Origin: Rhodanobacter denitrificans
GTDB taxonomy: Bacteria > Pseudomonadota > Gammaproteobacteria > Xanthomonadales > Rhodanobacteraceae
DNA: 64,000 nt
NCBI RefSeq assembly: GCF_000230695.2
Contig: NC_020541.1
Location: 4,154,001 to 4,218,000, forward strand
Direction of reading: 5' to 3'
The stretch's first letter is position 1; each line of letters starts with the position of its first letter. Below the pieces are notes generated by a model that saw only the letters and a program-made list of their open reading frames with translations, searched no databases and was not told where the DNA came from. The translations under genes and the position numbers were made by a program. This document shows positions 14,160 through 25,258 of the stretch, piece after piece.

Positions 14160-14869
14160 GCCACCCTGCCGCCGAAGCCGCTGCGGTGGTGTTCCTGCTC
14201 GACGTGGACAACACCCTGCTCGACAACGACCGCTTCGGCGCCGACCTCGGCGCCACGCTGGAGGCGGCGTTCGGCGCCGCTGCGCGCGAGCGCTACTGGG
14301 CGATCTACGAGGAGCTGCGCCAGCAGTCCGGCTTTGCCGATTACCTGGGCGCGCTGCAGCGCTTCCGCACCGGCCTGGACAACGACCCGTCGCTGCTGCA
14401 GATGTCGTCCTACCTGCTGGACTACCCGTTTGCCGAACGGCTGTATCCGCACGCGCTGGAAACCGTGGCGCACCTGCGCACGCTGGGTCCCACCGCAATC
14501 CTGTCCGACGGCGACGTGGTGTTCCAGCCGCACAAGATCCAGCGCGCCGGGCTGTGGGCCGCGCTACGCGGCGAGGTGCTGGTCTACGTGCACAAGCAGC
14601 AGATGCTGGTGGCGATGCAGCAGCGCTACCCGGCCGCGCACTACGTGATGGTGGACGACAAGCCGCAGGTGCTGGCGGCGATGAAGCAGCGCCTGGGCCG
14701 CAAGCTCACCACGGTGTTCGTGCGCCAGGGCCACTACGCGGCCGCCGGTGCCGGCGAAGCCGTCACGCCGGCGCCGGACCTGACCCTCGCGTGCATCGGC
14801 GATCTGCGCCGGCGTAAGCTTGAAGACTTCCTGCCGAGCGCGCCCGCGATCAGCCTGCCGGCAGACTGA
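14153..14869 (+). CDS. HAD family hydrolase
   Basis: A phosphatase-type protein of 238 residues of the haloacid dehalogenase superfamily. Motif [13 protein letters not shown], is at about 15-26 with both Asp. Motif II, AILSDGD, is at about 114-120. Motif [10 protein letters not shown], is at about 163-170. It starts inside zwf (ATG 14153, zwf stop 14157-14159). Its place between zwf and tal suggests a sugar phosphate or metabolite-repair substrate, but the sequence does not show which one. Confidence 0.88.
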   Translation: MLSHPAAEAAAVVFLLDVDNTLLDNDRFGADLGATLEAAFGAAARERYWAIYEELRQQSGFADYLGALQRFRTGLDNDPSLLQMSSYLLDYPFAERLYPHALETVAHLRTLGPTAILSDGDVVFQPHKIQRAGLWAALRGEVLVYVHKQQMLVAMQQRYPAAHYVMVDDKPQVLAAMKQRLGRKLTTVFVRQGHYAAAGAGEAVTPAPDLTLACIGDLRRRKLEDFLPSAPAISLPAD

Positions 14870-14906
14870 CATCATCTATCGATCGAATCGGAGACACGGA
14901 GCAAGC

Positions 14907-16001
14907 ATGAAAGCGACTCGCCAATTGCACGACCTCGGCCAGAGCCTGTGGCTGGACAACATCACCCGCAGCCTGCTCGACGACGGCACGCTGGCGCGCT
15001 ACATCGCCGAGGACTCGATCACCGGCCTCACCTCGAACCCCAGCATCTTCGACGCGGCGATCGGCGGCGGCGACGCCTACGACGCCGGCATCCACGCCAA
15101 GACGCTGGCCGGGCTGTCCGGCGAGGCGCTGTTCACCGAGCTGGCGCTGGAAGACCTGCGCCGCGCGGCCGACCTGTTCCGCCCGGTGTTCGACGCCACC
15201 GGCCAGGTCGACGGCTGGGTCTCGATGGAGGTCTCGCCGCTGCTGGCCGCCGACAGCGCCGGCTCGATCGCCGCGGCGCGGCACATCCACCACCAGGGCC
15301 GGCGCGACAACCTGTTCGTGAAGATTCCCGGCACCCCGGAAGGCGTGCCGGCGATCGAGGAGGCGATCTTCCTCGGCATTCCGATCAACGTGACCCTGCT
15401 GTTCTCCTGCGCGCAGTACCAGGCCGTGGCCGAGGCGTACCTGCGCGGCATCGAGCGGCGCCTGGCCGCCGGGCTGGACCCGCGCGTGGGCTCGGTCGCC
15501 TCGCTGTTCATCAGCCGCTGGGACGTGGCCGCCAACCCGCAGCTGCCGGACGCGCTGCGCAACCAGCTGGGCATCGCGGTGGGCCAGCAGACCTACCGCG
15601 CCTACCGCGAACTGCTGGCCTCCAAGCGCTGGCACAAACTCGCCGCCGCCGGCGCCCGGCCGCAGCGCCTGCTGTGGGCCAGCACCGGGGTGAAAGACCC
15701 GTCCGCGCCGGACACGCTGTACGTCAGCGCGCTGGCCGCGCCGGACACCATCGACACGATCCCGGAGAAGACCCTGCACGCGTTCGCCGACCACGGCCAG
15801 CTGCACGGCGTGCTGGCCGACGACGGCGGCGACGCGGACGCGGTGCTGGCGCAGATCGCCGCCGCCGGCGTGGACCTCGACGCGCTGGCGCTGAAGCTGC
15901 AGCGCGACGGCGCCGCGGCGTTCGTGAAATCGTGGCAGCAGTTGCTGCAGCGCATCGCCGACAAGGCCAGCGCACTGGAAAAGGAATCCCAGCTGCCATG
16001 A
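14907..16001 (+). CDS. tal: Transaldolase
   Basis: It transfers a three-carbon dihydroxyacetone unit between sugar phosphates in the non-oxidative pentose phosphate pathway. The product has 364 residues. [10 protein letters not shown] is at about 41-50, and NLFVKIPGT at about 134-142 carries the Schiff-base Lys. LFISRWD and [10 protein letters not shown] follow. This longer form is the type found fused to phosphoglucose isomerase in some bacteria; here it is separate but overlaps pgi by ATGA. The start follows GGAG within nine bases. Confidence 0.96.
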   Translation: MKATRQLHDLGQSLWLDNITRSLLDDGTLARYIAEDSITGLTSNPSIFDAAIGGGDAYDAGIHAKTLAGLSGEALFTELALEDLRRAADLFRPVFDATGQVDGWVSMEVSPLLAADSAGSIAAARHIHHQGRRDNLFVKIPGTPEGVPAIEEAIFLGIPINVTLLFSCAQYQAVAEAYLRGIERRLAAGLDPRVGSVASLFISRWDVAANPQLPDALRNQLGIAVGQQTYRAYRELLASKRWHKLAAAGARPQRLLWASTGVKDPSAPDTLYVSALAAPDTIDTIPEKTLHAFADHGQLHGVLADDGGDADAVLAQIAAAGVDLDALALKLQRDGAAAFVKSWQQLLQRIADKASALEKESQLP

Positions 16002-17647
16002 GCGAGCCGCGACTGACCCGCCTGCCCCAGTGGCAGGCGTTGCAACGGCATGCCGACGCGATCGGCCACAAGCATCTGCGCGAGCTGTTCGCCGCCGACC
16101 CGCAGCGCGGCGAGCGCTACGTGCTGGAGGACGTCGGCCTGTATTTCGACTACGCCAAGCAGCGGGTGGACGCCGACGCGCTGCGCCTGCTGCGCGAACT
16201 GGCGCTGGCCTGCGGCCTGCCGCAACGGGTCGAGGCGATGTTCCGCGGCGAGCGCATCAACACCACCGAGCAGCGCGCCGTGCTGCACGTGGCGCTGCGC
16301 GCGCCGGCAGGCGAAGCGATTCTGGTCGACGGCCACGACGTGGTGACGGACGTGCACGCGGTGCTCGAGCGCATGGGCGCGTTTGCCGAGCGCGTGCGCA
16401 GCGGTGCCTGGCTGGGCCACGGCGGCCAGCGCATCCGCCACGTGGTCTCGATCGGCATCGGCGGCTCCGACCTCGGCCCGGTGATGGCGTACGAAGCGCT
16501 GCGCGCGTACAGCCGGCGCGAGATGACGTTCCATTTCGTCTCCAACGTGGACGGCACCGACATCGCCGAGGCGGTGCACGGCCTAGACGCGGCCGAGACG
16601 CTGTTCATCGTCTGCTCGAAGACCTTCACCACGCTGGAGACGCTGGCCAACGCGCGCGCCGCGCGCGCCTGGTGCGTCGCGGCGTTGGGCGACGAGGCGG
16701 CGGTGGCGAAGCACTTCGTGGCGGTCTCCACCAACGCCGCCGAAGTGGCGAAGTTCGGCATCGACACCGCCAACATGTTCGGCTTCTGGGACTGGGTGGG
16801 CGGGCGCTACTCGATGGACTCGGCGATCGGCCTGTCCACCATGCTGGCGATCGGCGCGGAGCATTTCCGCGCGATGCTGGCCGGCTTCCACGCCATGGAC
16901 GAGCACTTCCGCCACGCGCCGCTGGAACGCAACCTGCCGGTGCTGATGGGCCTGCTCGGCATCTGGAACAACAACTTCCTCGGCGCGGCCAGTGTCGCGG
17001 TGCTGCCGTACGAGCAATACCTGAAGCGCTTCCCGGCCTACCTGCAGCAGCTGACCATGGAAAGCAACGGCAAGCGCGTGACGCGGGACGGCGCCGCGGT
17101 CGACTACGCCACCGGGCCGATCTACTGGGGCGAGCCGGGTACCAACGGCCAGCACTCGTTCTACCAGCTGCTGCACCAGGGCACGCGCCTCGTGCCGTGC
17201 GACTTCATCGGCTTCGGCCAGAGCCTGAACCCGCTCGGCGACCAGCACGACCTGCTGCTGGCGAACCTGATCGCCCAGGGCGAGGCGCTGGCGTTCGGCA
17301 AGACCGCCGAGGAAGTGCGTGCCGCCGGCACCGATGCGGCGCTGGCCCCGCACCGCACCTTCCCCGGCAACCGTCCCAGCAGCACCCTCCTCGCCAAGAA
17401 GCTCACTCCGCACACGCTCGGCACGCTGATCGCGTTGTACGAGCACAGCGTGTTCGTGCAGGGCGTGATCTGGGACATCGACTCGTTCGACCAGTGGGGT
17501 GTGGAATTGGGCAAGCAGCTGGCGAAGACCACCATTGCCGAGCTGACCGCGAAGAACATGCCGACGCTCGCGCACGACAGCTCCACCAACGCCCTGATCC
17601 ACCGCTATCGCCAGCTGCGCGATCGCCAGACAACGGAAGGTCCATGA
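15998..17647 (+). CDS. pgi: Glucose-6-phosphate isomerase
   Basis: It interconverts glucose 6-phosphate and fructose 6-phosphate. The product has 549 residues, a usual bacterial length. The sugar-phosphate-binding motif [11 protein letters not shown] is at about 151-161 and SKTFTTLET at about 208-216. [12 protein letters not shown] contains the catalytic His, and [15 protein letters not shown] is near the end. Translation is coupled to tal by a four-base overlap, and its own stop overlaps pgm by ATGA. Confidence 0.97.
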   Translation: MSEPRLTRLPQWQALQRHADAIGHKHLRELFAADPQRGERYVLEDVGLYFDYAKQRVDADALRLLRELALACGLPQRVEAMFRGERINTTEQRAVLHVALRAPAGEAILVDGHDVVTDVHAVLERMGAFAERVRSGAWLGHGGQRIRHVVSIGIGGSDLGPVMAYEALRAYSRREMTFHFVSNVDGTDIAEAVHGLDAAETLFIVCSKTFTTLETLANARAARAWCVAALGDEAAVAKHFVAVSTNAAEVAKFGIDTANMFGFWDWVGGRYSMDSAIGLSTMLAIGAEHFRAMLAGFHAMDEHFRHAPLERNLPVLMGLLGIWNNNFLGAASVAVLPYEQYLKRFPAYLQQLTMESNGKRVTRDGAAVDYATGPIYWGEPGTNGQHSFYQLLHQGTRLVPCDFIGFGQSLNPLGDQHDLLLANLIAQGEALAFGKTAEEVRAAGTDAALAPHRTFPGNRPSSTLLAKKLTPHTLGTLIALYEHSVFVQGVIWDIDSFDQWGVELGKQLAKTTIAELTAKNMPTLAHDSSTNALIHRYRQLRDRQTTEGP

Positions 17648-19290
17648 GCCAGAAGATCAGTCCCCTCGCCGGCAAGCCGGCACCGTCGTCGATCCTGGTC
17701 GACATCCCGCAACTGCTGGCCGCCTACGCCGACCTGAAGCCCGATCCCGCGGTGCCGGCGCAGCGCGTGGCGTTCGGTACCTCCGGCCATCGCGGCAGCT
17801 CGCTCGAGCGCAGCTTCAACGAGGCGCACATCCTGGCGATCAGCCAGGCGATCTGCGAGTACCGCCGCTCGAAAGGCATCGACGGCCCGCTGTTCATCGG
17901 CGCCGACACCCATGCGCTGTCGCAGCCGGCGTTCGAGAATGCGCTGGAAGTGCTGGCCGCGAACGGCGTCGCGGCGATGATCTCCGCGGGCGGCGAGGTC
18001 ACGCCGACGCCGGCGGTGTCGCACGCGATCCTGGTCTACAACAAGGGCCGCACATCGGGCCTCGCCGACGGCATCGTGATCACGCCGTCGCACAATCCGC
18101 CGGACAACGGCGGCTTCAAGTACAACCCCAGCAACGGCGGCCCAGCCGACAGCGACATCACCAAGTGGGTGGAGAACCGCGCCAACGCCCTGCTCGAAGG
18201 CGGCCTGAAGGACGTGCGCCGGATGCCGTACGCGCAGGCGCGCCAGGCGGCCACCACGCACGAGCACGACTATCTCAACAGCTACGTCGCCGACCTGGCG
18301 AACATCGTCGACTTCGACGTGATCCGCAGCGCCGGCGTGCACATGGGCGTCGACCCGCTGGGCGGCGCCGGCGTGCACTACTGGGCGCCGATCGCCGAGC
18401 GCTACAAGCTCGACCTCACCGTGGTCAGCGCGGTGGTCGACCCGCAGTTCGCCTTCATGAGCGTGGACTGGGACGGCAAGATCCGCATGGACCCGTCGTC
18501 GAAGTACGCGATGCAGCGGCTGATCGGGCTGAAGGACCAGTACGACGTCGCGTTCGCCTGCGACACCGACCACGACCGCCACGGCGTCGTCACCCGCAGC
18601 AGCGGGCTGATGGAGCCGAACCACTACCTGTCGGTGCTGATCGACTACCTGTTCCGCCATCGCCCGCAGTGGGGCGCGCACGCCGCGGTGGGCAAGACCG
18701 TGGTCAGCACCGCGCTGATCGACCGCGTGGCGAAACGGCTCGGGCGACAGCTGTACGAGGCGCCGGTCGGCTTCAAGTGGTTCGCGCCGGGCCTGTTCGA
18801 CGGCTCGCTCGGCTTCGGCTGCGAGGAAAGCGCCGGTGCCTCGCTGCTGCGCCGCGACGGCACGGCCTGGGTCACCGACAAGGATGGCCTGGTGCCGGCG
18901 CTGCTGTCGGCCGAGATCACCGCGCGCGAGGGCAAGGACCCGGGCGAGCTGTACGCGCAGCTGACCCGCGAGCTCGGCAAGCCGTTCGCCAGCCGCGTCG
19001 ATGCTGCCGCCACCCCGGCGCAGAAGGCGAAGCTGGCGAAACTGTCGCCCGATCAATTGAAGAGCGACCAGCTGGCCGGCGAAAAGATCGAGCAGGTGCT
19101 GGACAAGGCACCCGGCAACGGCGCCGCGATCGGCGGCATCAAGGCGATCGCCGCCAGCGGCTGGTTTGCCGCGCGGCCATCCGGCACCGAGGCGATCTAC
19201 AAGGTCTACGCCGAGAGCTTCAAGAGCGAGGAACACCTGCAAGCGCTGCTGAAGGAAGCCCAGGGCATCGTCGACGCCGCGCTCGCGTAG
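17644..19290 (+). CDS. pgm: Phosphoglucomutase, alpha-D-glucose phosphate specific
   Basis: It interconverts glucose 1-phosphate and glucose 6-phosphate, linking the operon to glycogen and cell-surface sugar synthesis. The product has 548 residues. [10 protein letters not shown] is at about 44-53. The phosphoserine loop [11 protein letters not shown] is at about 147-157. The metal loop CDTDHDRHG is at about 307-315, and RPSGTE lies near the C-terminus. Its start overlaps pgi. The stop TAG is the end of a GTAG palindrome (REP-like), after which 99 bp separate it from tkt. Confidence 0.97.
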   Translation: MSQKISPLAGKPAPSSILVDIPQLLAAYADLKPDPAVPAQRVAFGTSGHRGSSLERSFNEAHILAISQAICEYRRSKGIDGPLFIGADTHALSQPAFENALEVLAANGVAAMISAGGEVTPTPAVSHAILVYNKGRTSGLADGIVITPSHNPPDNGGFKYNPSNGGPADSDITKWVENRANALLEGGLKDVRRMPYAQARQAATTHEHDYLNSYVADLANIVDFDVIRSAGVHMGVDPLGGAGVHYWAPIAERYKLDLTVVSAVVDPQFAFMSVDWDGKIRMDPSSKYAMQRLIGLKDQYDVAFACDTDHDRHGVVTRSSGLMEPNHYLSVLIDYLFRHRPQWGAHAAVGKTVVSTALIDRVAKRLGRQLYEAPVGFKWFAPGLFDGSLGFGCEESAGASLLRRDGTAWVTDKDGLVPALLSAEITAREGKDPGELYAQLTRELGKPFASRVDAAATPAQKAKLAKLSPDQLKSDQLAGEKIEQVLDKAPGNGAAIGGIKAIAASGWFAARPSGTEAIYKVYAESFKSEEHLQALLKEAQGIVDAALA

Positions 19291-19312
19291 GAGCGCGCCT
19301 TGTGCGCGCTGG
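19287..19312. repeat. REP-like GTAG palindrome
   Basis: GTAG followed by the imperfect stem GAGCGCGCC...TGTGCGCGC, overlapping the pgm stop. Similar palindromes stand at 43149-43181, 44894-44917 and 46930-46953, all outside or at the very ends of genes. It resembles the GTAG-type REP elements of Xanthomonadales. Confidence 0.55.
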
Positions 19313-19389
19313 CTCTTCGTCACGTAACGAAAGGCATCGCGCGCACGCTGCGCTCCTGCATAACCCCATCCACCACCGGAGATACCGCC

Positions 19390-21438
19390 ATGTCCCACAC
19401 CCTCGACCAGCAATGCATCGACCTGCTGCGTTTCCTGTCGGTGGACATGGTGCAGAAGGCCAACAGCGGCCATCCCGGCCTGCCGCTGGGCGCCGCGCCG
19501 ATGGCCTACGCGCTGTGGACGCGGCAGCTGAAGCACAACCCCGCCAATCCGCACTGGTCCGACCGCGACCGCTTCGTGCTGTCCGCCGGCCACGGCTCGG
19601 CGCTGCTGTACAGCCTGCTGTTCGCCACCGGCTACGACCTCACGCTGGACGACCTCAAGCAGTTCCGCCAGTGGGGCAGCAAGGCGCCCGGGCATCCCGA
19701 GTACGGCCACACGCCGGGCGTCGAGATCACCACCGGCCCGCTCGGCCAGGGCCTGGCCAACGCGGTGGGCATGGCGATCGGCGAGGCGCACCTGGCCGCG
19801 CGCTACAACCGCGACGGCCATCGCGTGATCGACCATCGCACCTGGGCCATCGTCAGCGACGGCGACCTGATGGAAGGCGTGGCCAGCGAGGCCGCCTCGC
19901 TGGCCGGGCACCTGAAGCTGGGCAAGCTGGTCTGCCTGTACGACGACAACGACGTGACGCTGGCCGGCGGCACCGACATCACCTTCTCCGAGGATCGCGC
20001 GAAACGCTTCGAAGCCTACGGCTGGCAGACCATCCACGTGGCCGACGGCAACGACCTGGCGGCGATCGACGCCGCGCTGCTTGAAGCGCGCGCCGACACC
20101 ACGCGGCCCTCGCTGATCCTGCTGCGCACGCATATCGGCTACGGCTCGCCCGAGCAGGACACGTTCAAGGCGCACGGCTCGCCGCTGGGCGTCGAGGACG
20201 TCAGGAAGACGAAGGAGAAGCTGGGCTGGCCGGTCGAACCGGACTTCCTGCTGCCGCCGCCGGCGCTGGCGCATTTGCGCGAGGCATTGGATCGCGGCGT
20301 GGCAGTCGAGCGCGCCTGGAACAGCCGTATGGACGTCTATGCCAAAGCCTTCCCCGAGCTGGCCGCCGAGTTGCAGGGCCGCCTGGACGGCGAACTGCCG
20401 CCGGGCTGGGACGCGGACATCCCGGTGTTCCCCACCGACGCCAAGGGCCTCGCCACTCGCGTCGCCGGCGGCAAGGTGATGAACGCGATCGCGCCGAGAT
20501 TGCCCGCCCTGTTCGGCGGCTCGGCCGACCTCGATCCGTCCACCCACACCGCGCTGAAGGACCTGGGCGACTTCAATCCGCCGCTGGCGCCGGGCGAAGA
20601 CAGCCAGGGTTCGGACGGCGGCGGCTGGAGCCACGCCGGGCGCAACCTGCACTTCGGCGTGCGCGAACATGCGATGGGCGCGATCGCGAACGGGCTGGCC
20701 GTGCACGGCGGCTTCGTGCCGTACGGCTCGACCTTCCTGATCTTCTCCGACTACATGCGCCCGGCGATCCGCCTGGCCGCGCTGATGGGCGTGCACGTGG
20801 TGCACGTGTTCACCCACGACAGCGTGGCGCTGGGCGAGGACGGCCCCACCCACCAGCCGATCGAACAGCTGGCCAGTCTGCGTGCAATCCCCAACCTCAG
20901 CGTGATCCGCCCCGCCGACGCGAACGAGACCACGGTGGCGTGGCGGGTGGCGCTGGAAACGAAGCGGCGACCGGTGCTGCTGGCGCTGACCCGGCAGAAC
21001 GTGCCCACGCTGGACCGCACCCGCTACGCCAGCGCCGACGGCCTGCGCCGGGGCGCGTACGTGCTCCGCGATGCGCCGGACGGCAAGCCCTCGCTGATCC
21101 TGATCGCCAGCGGCTCCGAAGTCGGCCTGATCGTCGAAGCCGCCGACCAGCTGCAGGCCGATGGCATCGCCGTGCGCTGCGTGTCGATGCCGAGCTGGGA
21201 GCTGTTCGATGCACAGCCGCAGGCGTATCGCGATCAGGTGTTACCGCCCGACGTACCGGCCCGGCTGGCGGTGGAGCTGGGCGTATCGCAAGGCTGGGAC
21301 CGCTACACCGGCGCGCACGGCGACATGCTCGGCATCGACCACTTCGGCGCCTCCGCCCCGGCCGAAGTGCTGCTGCGCGAGTTCGGCTTCACGGTGGACA
21401 ACGTGGTGGCACGGGCGAAGGCGCTGCTGGGCAAATAA
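19390..21438 (+). CDS. tkt: Transketolase
   Basis: A thiamine-diphosphate enzyme that moves two-carbon units in the pentose phosphate pathway. The product has 682 residues. SGHPGLPLG is at about 26-34, and [15 protein letters not shown] is at about 116-130. The thiamine-binding GDG motif ([13 protein letters not shown]) is at about 156-168 with NDV further on. [16 protein letters not shown] is in the second domain. It is set off from pgm by 99 bp and so may have its own promoter. A strong terminator follows. Confidence 0.97.
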   Translation: MSHTLDQQCIDLLRFLSVDMVQKANSGHPGLPLGAAPMAYALWTRQLKHNPANPHWSDRDRFVLSAGHGSALLYSLLFATGYDLTLDDLKQFRQWGSKAPGHPEYGHTPGVEITTGPLGQGLANAVGMAIGEAHLAARYNRDGHRVIDHRTWAIVSDGDLMEGVASEAASLAGHLKLGKLVCLYDDNDVTLAGGTDITFSEDRAKRFEAYGWQTIHVADGNDLAAIDAALLEARADTTRPSLILLRTHIGYGSPEQDTFKAHGSPLGVEDVRKTKEKLGWPVEPDFLLPPPALAHLREALDRGVAVERAWNSRMDVYAKAFPELAAELQGRLDGELPPGWDADIPVFPTDAKGLATRVAGGKVMNAIAPRLPALFGGSADLDPSTHTALKDLGDFNPPLAPGEDSQGSDGGGWSHAGRNLHFGVREHAMGAIANGLAVHGGFVPYGSTFLIFSDYMRPAIRLAALMGVHVVHVFTHDSVALGEDGPTHQPIEQLASLRAIPNLSVIRPADANETTVAWRVALETKRRPVLLALTRQNVPTLDRTRYASADGLRRGAYVLRDAPDGKPSLILIASGSEVGLIVEAADQLQADGIAVRCVSMPSWELFDAQPQAYRDQVLPPDVPARLAVELGVSQGWDRYTGAHGDMLGIDHFGASAPAEVLLREFGFTVDNVVARAKALLGK

Positions 21439-21453
21439 GCCCGCGGACACGAA

Positions 21454-21494
21454 GAGGCCGGCGGATCGCGACGATTCGCCGGCCTCTTTGTTTT
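21454..21494 (+). terminator. Rho-independent terminator after tkt
   Basis: A ten-base-pair stem GAGGCCGGCG/CGCCGGCCTC is followed by TTTGTTTT. It lies 16 bp after the tkt stop codon and between convergent genes. Confidence 0.9.
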
Positions 21495-21501
21495 CAGTCG
21501 A

Positions 21502-22257
21502 TCAATTGCGCGACTGCAGCTTCGACAGCAGGCGCAGCAGTTCCAGGTACAGCCAGACCAGGGTCACCACCAGCGCGAACGCGCCATACCACTCCATGTA
21601 CTTCGGCGCGCCCTGCTGGGCGCCGGTTTCGATCAGGTCGAAGTCGAGGATCAGGTTCAGCGCCGCGATCACCACCACCACCGCGCTGAACGCGATGCCG
21701 ACGCCGCTGCTGCCGTTGATGAAACCGATCGAGTGGCCGAAGAAGCCCATCGCGAAGTTGGCCAGGTACAGCAGCATGATGCCGCCGGTGGCGGCGACGA
21801 TGCCGAGCTTGAACTTCTCGGTGGCGCGGATCAGCCCGCTGCGATAGGCCAGCAGCAGTGCGGCCATGGTGCCGAAGGTCAGCCCCACCGCCTGCATCAC
21901 GATGCCGGGGTAGCGCAGCTCGAAGATCGCCGACAGCGCGCCGATGAACAGCCCTTCCGCCACCGCGTACAGCGGCGCGGTGAACGGCGCCCAGGTCTTC
22001 TTGAACGCGGTGACCAGGCCCAGCACCAGGCCGCCGAGGGCGCCGCCAAGCACCAGCGGCAGCATCGCCGGCAGGCTGTCCGGGCCGGCGAAGCGGCTCC
22101 AGCTGACCATCGCGCCGACCAGCACCAGGAGCAGCAGCAGGCCGGTCTTGTTGACCGTGCCGTTGATCGTCATCGCCTCGTCGCCGCGCGTGAAGACCGC
22201 GCCGCTGGAAGCGTCGAGGAAGGTGTTCTTGTTGAGCGCCGGATTGCCGCTTTGCAT
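21502..22257 (-). CDS. Bax inhibitor-1/YccA family membrane protein
   Basis: A membrane protein of 251 residues with seven hydrophobic helices after a short hydrophilic head beginning [13 protein letters not shown]. That head and the end [18 protein letters not shown] are typical of the BaxI_1 branch of Bax inhibitor-1-like proteins. Proteins of the wider family are pH-sensitive leak channels or modulators of membrane proteases; the role of this branch is not established. It converges on tkt. Confidence 0.88.
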   Translation of the reverse strand: MQSGNPALNKNTFLDASSGAVFTRGDEAMTINGTVNKTGLLLLLVLVGAMVSWSRFAGPDSLPAMLPLVLGGALGGLVLGLVTAFKKTWAPFTAPLYAVAEGLFIGALSAIFELRYPGIVMQAVGLTFGTMAALLLAYRSGLIRATEKFKLGIVAATGGIMLLYLANFAMGFFGHSIGFINGSSGVGIAFSAVVVVIAALNLILDFDLIETGAQQGAPKYMEWYGAFALVVTLVWLYLELLRLLSKLQSRN

Positions 22258-22380
22258 GGTCTGCTCCCGTGGTTTGCCCTCATCGTAGCGGCTTTGCCGG
22301 CGCCCTGCGCCAACATGCCGTTACGCCGCTGCGCAGAAACTACGCGACAATGCGCTCTTGCCGAACCGTGCGGAGCCCCG

Positions 22381-23298
22381 ATGAACCCTGCCACCCTGCG
22401 TATCGCCACCCGCAAGAGCGCGCTCGCGCTGTGGCAGGCCGAACATGTCGCCACGCTGCTGCGCACGACGCACCCGGGGCTGACGGTGGAACTGGTGCCG
22501 ATGAGCACGCGCGGCGACGAGATCCTCGACCAGCCGCTGGCCACGATCGGCGGCAAGGGGCTGTTCCTGAAGGAACTCGAGGTGGCGATGCTGGAAGGCC
22601 GCGCCGACCTCGCCGTGCATTCGCTGAAGGACGTGCCGGCGCAGCTGGAGCCGGGCTTCGCGCTGCCGGCGATCCTGCCGCGCGCGGACGCCGCCGACGC
22701 GTTCGTCAGCAACCATTACGACGACCTGGCCGCGCTGCCCCATGGCGCGCGCGTGGGCACCTCGTCGCTGCGCCGGCAGGCGCAGTTGCGCGCGTTGCGG
22801 CCGGATCTCGTCTTGCTCGACCTGCGCGGCAACGTCGGCACCCGGCTGGGCAAGCTCGACGCCGGCGCCTACGACGCGATCGTGCTGGCCTGCGCCGGGC
22901 TGGAGCGCCTCGACCTGGCCGCGCGCATCCGCTCGCGACTGGCCGCGCCGGACTGGCTGCCGGCGCCGGGCCAGGCGGCGATCGCGATCGAGGCGCGCGA
23001 AGGCCAGCCCGGCGTGCTGGCCTTGCTGGCCGCGCTGGACGATGCCGACACCCGGCTCACGGTGAGCGCCGAGCGCGCGATGAACCAGGCGCTGGGCGGC
23101 AGCTGCACGGTGCCGGTCGGTGCCTGGTGCATGCTGGGCGAACACGGCCTGCACCTGCGCGGCCTGGTCGGCGACGCGGCCGGCGGCCGGTTGCTGCGCG
23201 CCGAAGCCAGCGGCCCCAGCAACCAGGCGATCGCACTGGGCCGGCAGGTGGCGGCCGAGCTGCTGGCGCAGGGCGCGGCGGAGTTTCTCGGGCTCTGA
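22381..23298 (+). CDS. hemC: Hydroxymethylbilane synthase (porphobilinogen deaminase)
   Basis: It joins four porphobilinogen units to hydroxymethylbilane in haem synthesis. The product has 305 residues. [15 protein letters not shown] is at about 6-20. The catalytic region [13 protein letters not shown] is at about 81-93. [13 protein letters not shown] and LRGNVGTRL follow. [13 protein letters not shown] at about 238-250 holds the Cys that binds the dipyrromethane cofactor. The ATG follows GGAG-like sequence. hemD, often adjacent, is not here. Confidence 0.97.
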   Translation: MNPATLRIATRKSALALWQAEHVATLLRTTHPGLTVELVPMSTRGDEILDQPLATIGGKGLFLKELEVAMLEGRADLAVHSLKDVPAQLEPGFALPAILPRADAADAFVSNHYDDLAALPHGARVGTSSLRRQAQLRALRPDLVLLDLRGNVGTRLGKLDAGAYDAIVLACAGLERLDLAARIRSRLAAPDWLPAPGQAAIAIEAREGQPGVLALLAALDDADTRLTVSAERAMNQALGGSCTVPVGAWCMLGEHGLHLRGLVGDAAGGRLLRAEASGPSNQAIALGRQVAAELLAQGAAEFLGL

Positions 23299-23357
23299 AA
23301 AGCCGCAGGGGCGACCGGCACCGATGGCCGGCGCCGGTCCGCAACCCCGGTCGCTAC

Positions 23358-24167
23358 TCAGAAGCTGTAGACCAGGTTGGTGGTGGTCAGCGTGTCGGTC
23401 TTCCTGGTGCCGGGCAGCACGTCGCTGTTGTGGCGCACCTGGAAGCCGACCTTCAGCGCCAGCTTCTGGGTCATGCTGACCGCCACGCCCGCGTCGTTCT
23501 GCAGGTAGGTGTTCTTCGAACCGGCTTCCATCAGGAAGGTGTCCTCGAACGCGGTGTTCTCGGTGAGCTTGTACTTGTAGTTGGCCAGGCCGCGCGCAAC
23601 CATTTCGCTTTCGGTCGGCTGCCGCTGGTGCTCCACCACGCCATTGACCACGAGCTCGACGTCGGCGGGGCGGTAGCGCTTGTAGCCGGGGCCGATTTCG
23701 AACGACAGCTCGTTGCGCCCGTCCTTCAGCGCGATGTAGCCGTAACCGAGCGAGACGATGCCCTGCCACAGGTTCGCGCCGAAGTCGTCGTGCTCGTAGC
23801 GGGCGGCGCCGACGATGTAGCTGCGCGGGTCGAGCTTGAGGCCGACCGAGGCGCCGCCGTCATAGCGGTTCGCGGTGGTGTTGAACTGCTTGAGGGTGTT
23901 GCCGTTCGTATCCACGATGGTCTGCTGGCTCTTCGAGCGCAGCGCATCGAGGAAGAAGTTGTTCTTCCACTGCTCGTTTTCCTGGCTCAGGCCGAGCTTG
24001 GCGTTGATGTTCTCGGAGCGCGAGTTGCCGGTGGAGGAGGCGAAGCCGAACTCGCCCGAACCGCTCCAGCCGCCGTTGCTGGCGGGGTTGACGTCAGTGT
24101 TCTGGGCCTGGGCAGCGAAACTCGCGAAAGCGGCCAGCAGCAGGCCGGCGATCAGGGTCTTTTTCAT
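23358..24167 (-). CDS. DUF481 (YdiY-type) outer-membrane protein
   Basis: A protein of 269 residues with a signal peptide MKKTLIAGLLLAAFASFAAQAQ, followed by alternating beta strands. It has the DUF481 pattern: GEFGFASSTGNSRSENINAKLGL near the start and a C-terminal aromatic residue (NLVYSF), as in outer-membrane barrels. YdiY of E. coli is acid-induced; the function here is unknown. The start at 24167 is preferred over 24182 because it gives a canonical signal peptide. Confidence 0.87.
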   Translation of the reverse strand: MKKTLIAGLLLAAFASFAAQAQNTDVNPASNGGWSGSGEFGFASSTGNSRSENINAKLGLSQENEQWKNNFFLDALRSKSQQTIVDTNGNTLKQFNTTANRYDGGASVGLKLDPRSYIVGAARYEHDDFGANLWQGIVSLGYGYIALKDGRNELSFEIGPGYKRYRPADVELVVNGVVEHQRQPTESEMVARGLANYKYKLTENTAFEDTFLMEAGSKNTYLQNDAGVAVSMTQKLALKVGFQVRHNSDVLPGTRKTDTLTTTNLVYSF

Positions 24168-24265
24168 CGGGGGACGATCCATTTGTTAAACAATAGTAAG
24201 ACCGCTACCTTAACGGGGCGGCTTGAATTGGCAATGAACGGCGTGGCGACGCCATCCACGCCGAT

Positions 24266-25156
24266 TCACCCGCCGGCCGCCAAGCCGCCCGCCAGCGCCG
24301 TCTCGTAGACGCGCTGCTCCAGCATCTTGCCGAGCAGGCAGCTGGGCACCGTCAGCGCGGCGGCCAGCAAGCCGCCGCCGTAGCGTTCGGTCAGCAACAG
24401 CGCGGCACACGGCAGCACGTAAACGAGGATCGCCGCCACGATGCGCGCCGGCGGCACGTGGTGCGCCTCCAGCTCGCCGCCCGCGCCGTGCGGCAGACCC
24501 AGCAGCTGCCAGCGCATGCCTTCGAGCAGGCCCAGCAGCAAGGCCAGCGCCAGCAGCAGCAGGATCCACGGATACGCGCGGTGCGGCGGCTCCAGCCCGC
24601 CCTGCACTATCGTGCACAGCCACAACCACAGGCCACCACCGTACCAGGCGGTGATCAGCCGGCTCACCGGCAGCGACGACGACACCCGCTGCAGGCCGGG
24701 CGACAGGTGGCGGCGATAACGGTAGGCGGTGTAGACCAGGCTGACCAGGCTGCACAGCATCAGCGCCACGCCGGCCAGACGCATCGCCGGGACATGGCCG
24801 TGGCCATCGCCCAGGATGATCACCAGCAGCACCGGCAGGAGGGTCAGCAGCGCCATCGGCAGCACCTGCGCGGGCCGGCGCTCATGCTCCGGCGACCAGC
24901 GGCAGGCGGCGGCCGCCGGCCGCCGCGACTGGGTCAGCGGCAGGCCCGCCGCGACCAGCGCGGTGCCGAGGATCAGCGGCATCCGCATGTCGCAGCGGCC
25001 GATCCGCTCCATGCCCAGCGCCAGCGCCATGCCGAGCCAGAGCCACAGGCCGTAGCCGCTGATCGCCAGCAGCCGCAGCAGGATCTCCGCGTAGCTCGAC
25101 GGCGGCGCGCGGTCGATGCCGGCGGTGGAGAGGACGTCGGGGGGCAGTTCGCGCAT
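24266..25156 (-). CDS. Polytopic membrane protein of unknown function
   Basis: A hydrophobic protein of 296 residues with about eight membrane segments and short basic loops; YRYRRHLSPGLQR is the longest. No catalytic motif or known family is recognised. It is divergent from the WYL regulator gene, with about 100 bp between the two starts, so the regulator may act on it. The start ATG has no clear ribosome binding site. GC3 is as high as in neighbouring core genes, so the frame looks real. Confidence 0.65.
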   Translation of the reverse strand: MRELPPDVLSTAGIDRAPPSSYAEILLRLLAISGYGLWLWLGMALALGMERIGRCDMRMPLILGTALVAAGLPLTQSRRPAAAACRWSPEHERRPAQVLPMALLTLLPVLLVIILGDGHGHVPAMRLAGVALMLCSLVSLVYTAYRYRRHLSPGLQRVSSSLPVSRLITAWYGGGLWLWLCTIVQGGLEPPHRAYPWILLLLALALLLGLLEGMRWQLLGLPHGAGGELEAHHVPPARIVAAILVYVLPCAALLLTERYGGGLLAAALTVPSCLLGKMLEQRVYETALAGGLAAGG

Positions 25157-25258
25157 GGGCGGAAAGGCATCCGGGGAGTCGAAGGCGGCGACTTGCGACC
25201 GCCGCAGGCCGCCGCCATGCTACACAAGGCCTCTTCCCCACGATATGCCGACGCTCCC

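Noticed and set aside
12525..14498. Minus-strand frame of 657 codons opposite zwf
   Set aside because: A shadow of zwf and the HAD gene; the composition is not protein-like.
17605..20853. Minus-strand frame of 1082 codons opposite pgm and tkt
   Set aside because: It is antisense to two certain genes; long open frames on the opposite strand are expected at this GC content, and the translation is Arg/Gly/Ala/Val-rich without motifs.
23315..23341. Hairpin GACCGGC/GCCGGTC after hemC as a terminator
   Set aside because: The stem is real, but there is no T run on either side, so it was not called a terminator.
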